Below are positions 6,268-7,703 of a DNA stretch of 7,703 nucleotides, piece by piece. This DNA is from Rhodospirillales bacterium (lineage in GTDB: Bacteria > Pseudomonadota > Alphaproteobacteria > Acetobacterales > Acetobacteraceae): contig CAHJXG010000391.1 of the NCBI GenBank assembly GCA_903644035.1, forward strand, positions 1 through 7,703, read 5' to 3'. Both the position numbers and the translations under genes were made by a program. The notes beneath the pieces were generated by a model. It was not told the DNA's origin and did no database searches. It was given only the letters and a program-made list of their open reading frames with translations. Numbering within the stretch: position 1 is the first letter of the stretch; each line of letters starts with the position of its first letter.

Positions 6268-7703
6268 ATGCACGTTAACTCTTTGATACGCGGCACGCCG
6301 CCGCAATCCCGCGCCCGCAACGCGCCGTTCAGGCCGGCGACGCTTCGTTGGATGGCCATGTTCTCCGCCGACATCGCAGCGCTGATCCTGGCAGCCGTGG
6401 TTGCGCTGATCGTCCATATGACCTTTGCGACCGTGCCTCTGGACCGGATCTTTGGTCAGATTCCCAACCAGGGGTTCGGCTGGCGCGGCTGGGGCAGCGT
6501 CCTCGTTGCCGCGTTGCTTGTCGCCTACTTCGGCTGCCGCGGCCACTACACCCTTCGCGTGCCGATCTGGACGGAACTCCGCGGCCTCGCCGCGGGCGTG
6601 GCCACCGGCTTCCTCTGCGACAGCTACATCCGCGTCATCGTTTACGGGTCGCAGATTGGGTTTGAGAGCACGGCGCGGTGGGTCGTGCTGCTGCCCTGCC
6701 TGCTGCTGACGCGCAAGTTGGCCCGGACGATCCTCGATGATTTCGGCGTGTGGCGTCTGCGCACCCTCATCATCGGCGACGACGCCGCCCTGAAATCGAC
6801 CCGCGCAGCGTTCCAGTCGGACGCCCGGCTCGGCTACGAGGTGGTCGCCTCGGTCGGCCTGCACGCGGTCAACCATGCCCCAGGCCGCGGAACCTGGCTG
6901 CTTGAGCAGCATGATGCGGAGTTCGCCGTCATCGCGACCCGCGGCGACATCTCCGGGGAAGCGGCCCGCTTCGCGGAAGACCTGTCGCGTGAGCGCGTGC
7001 CCTTCGCGCTCGTGCCCGCCATCGACGGGCTGCCGGTCAGCGCGTTCAAGAGCCAGTATTTCTTCACCCACGACGTGACGCTGCTGGTGTATGGCAACAA
7101 CCTCGCGCGCCCGTTCAGCCGTTTCGTCAAGACGCTGTTTGACCAGGCGGTTGCACTGGTGCTGCTGGTGATGCTGTCGCCGCTCTTTCTGGCGCTTGCC
7201 TTGCTGATCCGTGCCGATGGCGGCCCGGCGCTGTTCGGCCATCGGCGCGTCGGCGAGAACGGGAAGTCGTTCCGCTGCTTCAAGTTCCGGTCGATGGTGA
7301 CCAACGCCGACGACGTGCTGCAGCAGGTGCTCAGGACCGACACGCGGGCCAAGGCGCAGTGGCAGGCGACGCATAAGCTGCAGGACGATCCCCGCATCAC
7401 GCCGATTGGCCGGGTGCTCCGCAAGACGAGCCTCGACGAGTTGCCGCAGTTGCTCAACGTCCTGCGCGGCGAGATGAGCCTGGTTGGCCCCCGCCCGATT
7501 ATCGACGCCGAAATCCCGCGCTATGGCCGCGACATCTCATACTACTTCGAGACGAAGCCCGGGATCACGGGTCTCTGGCAAGTTAGCGGACGGAGCAACA
7601 CAACCTACGAGCATCGCGTGAGCCTCGATGTCTGGTACGTGCGCAACTGGTCCCTGTGGCATGATATCGCCATCCTGCTCAAGACGCTGCCGGCGGTGCT
7701 GAA
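6268..7703 (+). CDS. wbaP: WbaP-type undecaprenyl-phosphate hexose-1-phosphate transferase (3' end cut)
   Basis: Large monotopic phosphoglycosyl transferase starting repeat-unit synthesis: it moves a hexose-1-phosphate (galactose in WbaP, glucose in WcaJ-type relatives) from UDP-sugar to undecaprenyl phosphate at the inner membrane. 478 residues are visible and the family end is near, so only a few are missing. Four N-terminal hydrophobic segments (about 32-53, 75-95, 104-127, 138-151) precede a Rossmann-like domain starting at LRTLIIGDD (about 164). A fifth membrane segment (289-316) anchors the catalytic domain. That domain shows FGHRRVGENGKSFRCFKFRSM (from 323), the Asp-Glu pair in SLDELPQ (D390, E391), VGPRP (406-410) and KPGITGLWQVSGR (430-442). 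The sequence after it (WYVRNWSLWHDIAILLKT) closely matches WbaP. It lies downstream of the OPX gene after a long gap, possibly with its own promoter. Sugar specificity is assigned by family only; the symbol is a family label. Confidence 0.93.
   Translation, partial: MHVNSLIRGTPPQSRARNAPFRPATLRWMAMFSADIAALILAAVVALIVHMTFATVPLDRIFGQIPNQGFGWRGWGSVLVAALLVAYFGCRGHYTLRVPIWTELRGLAAGVATGFLCDSYIRVIVYGSQIGFESTARWVVLLPCLLLTRKLARTILDDFGVWRLRTLIIGDDAALKSTRAAFQSDARLGYEVVASVGLHAVNHAPGRGTWLLEQHDAEFAVIATRGDISGEAARFAEDLSRERVPFALVPAIDGLPVSAFKSQYFFTHDVTLLVYGNNLARPFSRFVKTLFDQAVALVLLVMLSPLFLALALLIRADGGPALFGHRRVGENGKSFRCFKFRSMVTNADDVLQQVLRTDTRAKAQWQATHKLQDDPRITPIGRVLRKTSLDELPQLLNVLRGEMSLVGPRPIIDAEIPRYGRDISYYFETKPGITGLWQVSGRSNTTYEHRVSLDVWYVRNWSLWHDIAILLKTLPAVL

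Noticed and set aside
6229..7374. 381-residue minus-strand open frame opposite the wbaP-like gene
   Set aside because: Arg/Gln/His-rich shadow; the plus strand carries the complete motif set of a phosphoglycosyl transferase.

Overview
The window is uniformly GC-rich (about two thirds G+C by eye) with short intergenic gaps. It reads as part of an exopolysaccharide or capsule locus of a Wzx/Wzy type from a Gram-negative bacterium. Base composition and protein style suggest an Alphaproteobacterium, perhaps Acetobacteraceae/Rhodospirillales or a sphingomonad; this is inference and the genus cannot be fixed from the sequence.

Layout. Two glycosyltransferases lie on the minus strand at the left: a GT4/GT-B enzyme (1049-2320) followed 22 nt later by a membrane-anchored GT2 enzyme (1-1026, running off the left edge). 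A 103-nt divergent gap separates them from a plus-strand AAA/STAND-type ATPase (2424-3746). This ATPase converges, across a 48-nt gap with a strong hairpin, on a minus-strand outer-membrane beta-barrel gene of the BBP2 type (3795-5174). A 233-nt divergent region with a 7-bp inverted repeat then leads to a short polysaccharide-export (OPX) lipoprotein (5408-6013). After a 254-nt AT-richer gap comes a WbaP-type undecaprenyl-phosphate hexose-1-phosphate transferase (6268-7703, cut by the right edge a few residues before its expected end).

How they work together. The WbaP-like enzyme would load the first sugar-phosphate onto undecaprenyl phosphate at the inner membrane, and the GT4 and GT2 enzymes would extend the repeat unit. 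The small OPX lipoprotein and the BBP2 barrel are well placed to form the periplasmic and outer-membrane parts of the exporter. The OPX protein is too short to carry a Wza-like outer-membrane helix, so a separate barrel doing that job is the most attractive mechanistic idea here. No flippase (Wzx), polymerase (Wzy) or co-polymerase/tyrosine kinase (Wzc/GumC) is in the window; they would have to lie outside. The ATPase is the least explained member: it resembles ORC/Cdc6/TniB-like P-loop ATPases with a C-terminal winged-helix-like region and has no obvious enzymatic role in glycan synthesis.

No tRNA, rRNA, CRISPR array, insertion sequence or phage gene was seen. The longest antisense open frames are high-GC shadows of the real genes.
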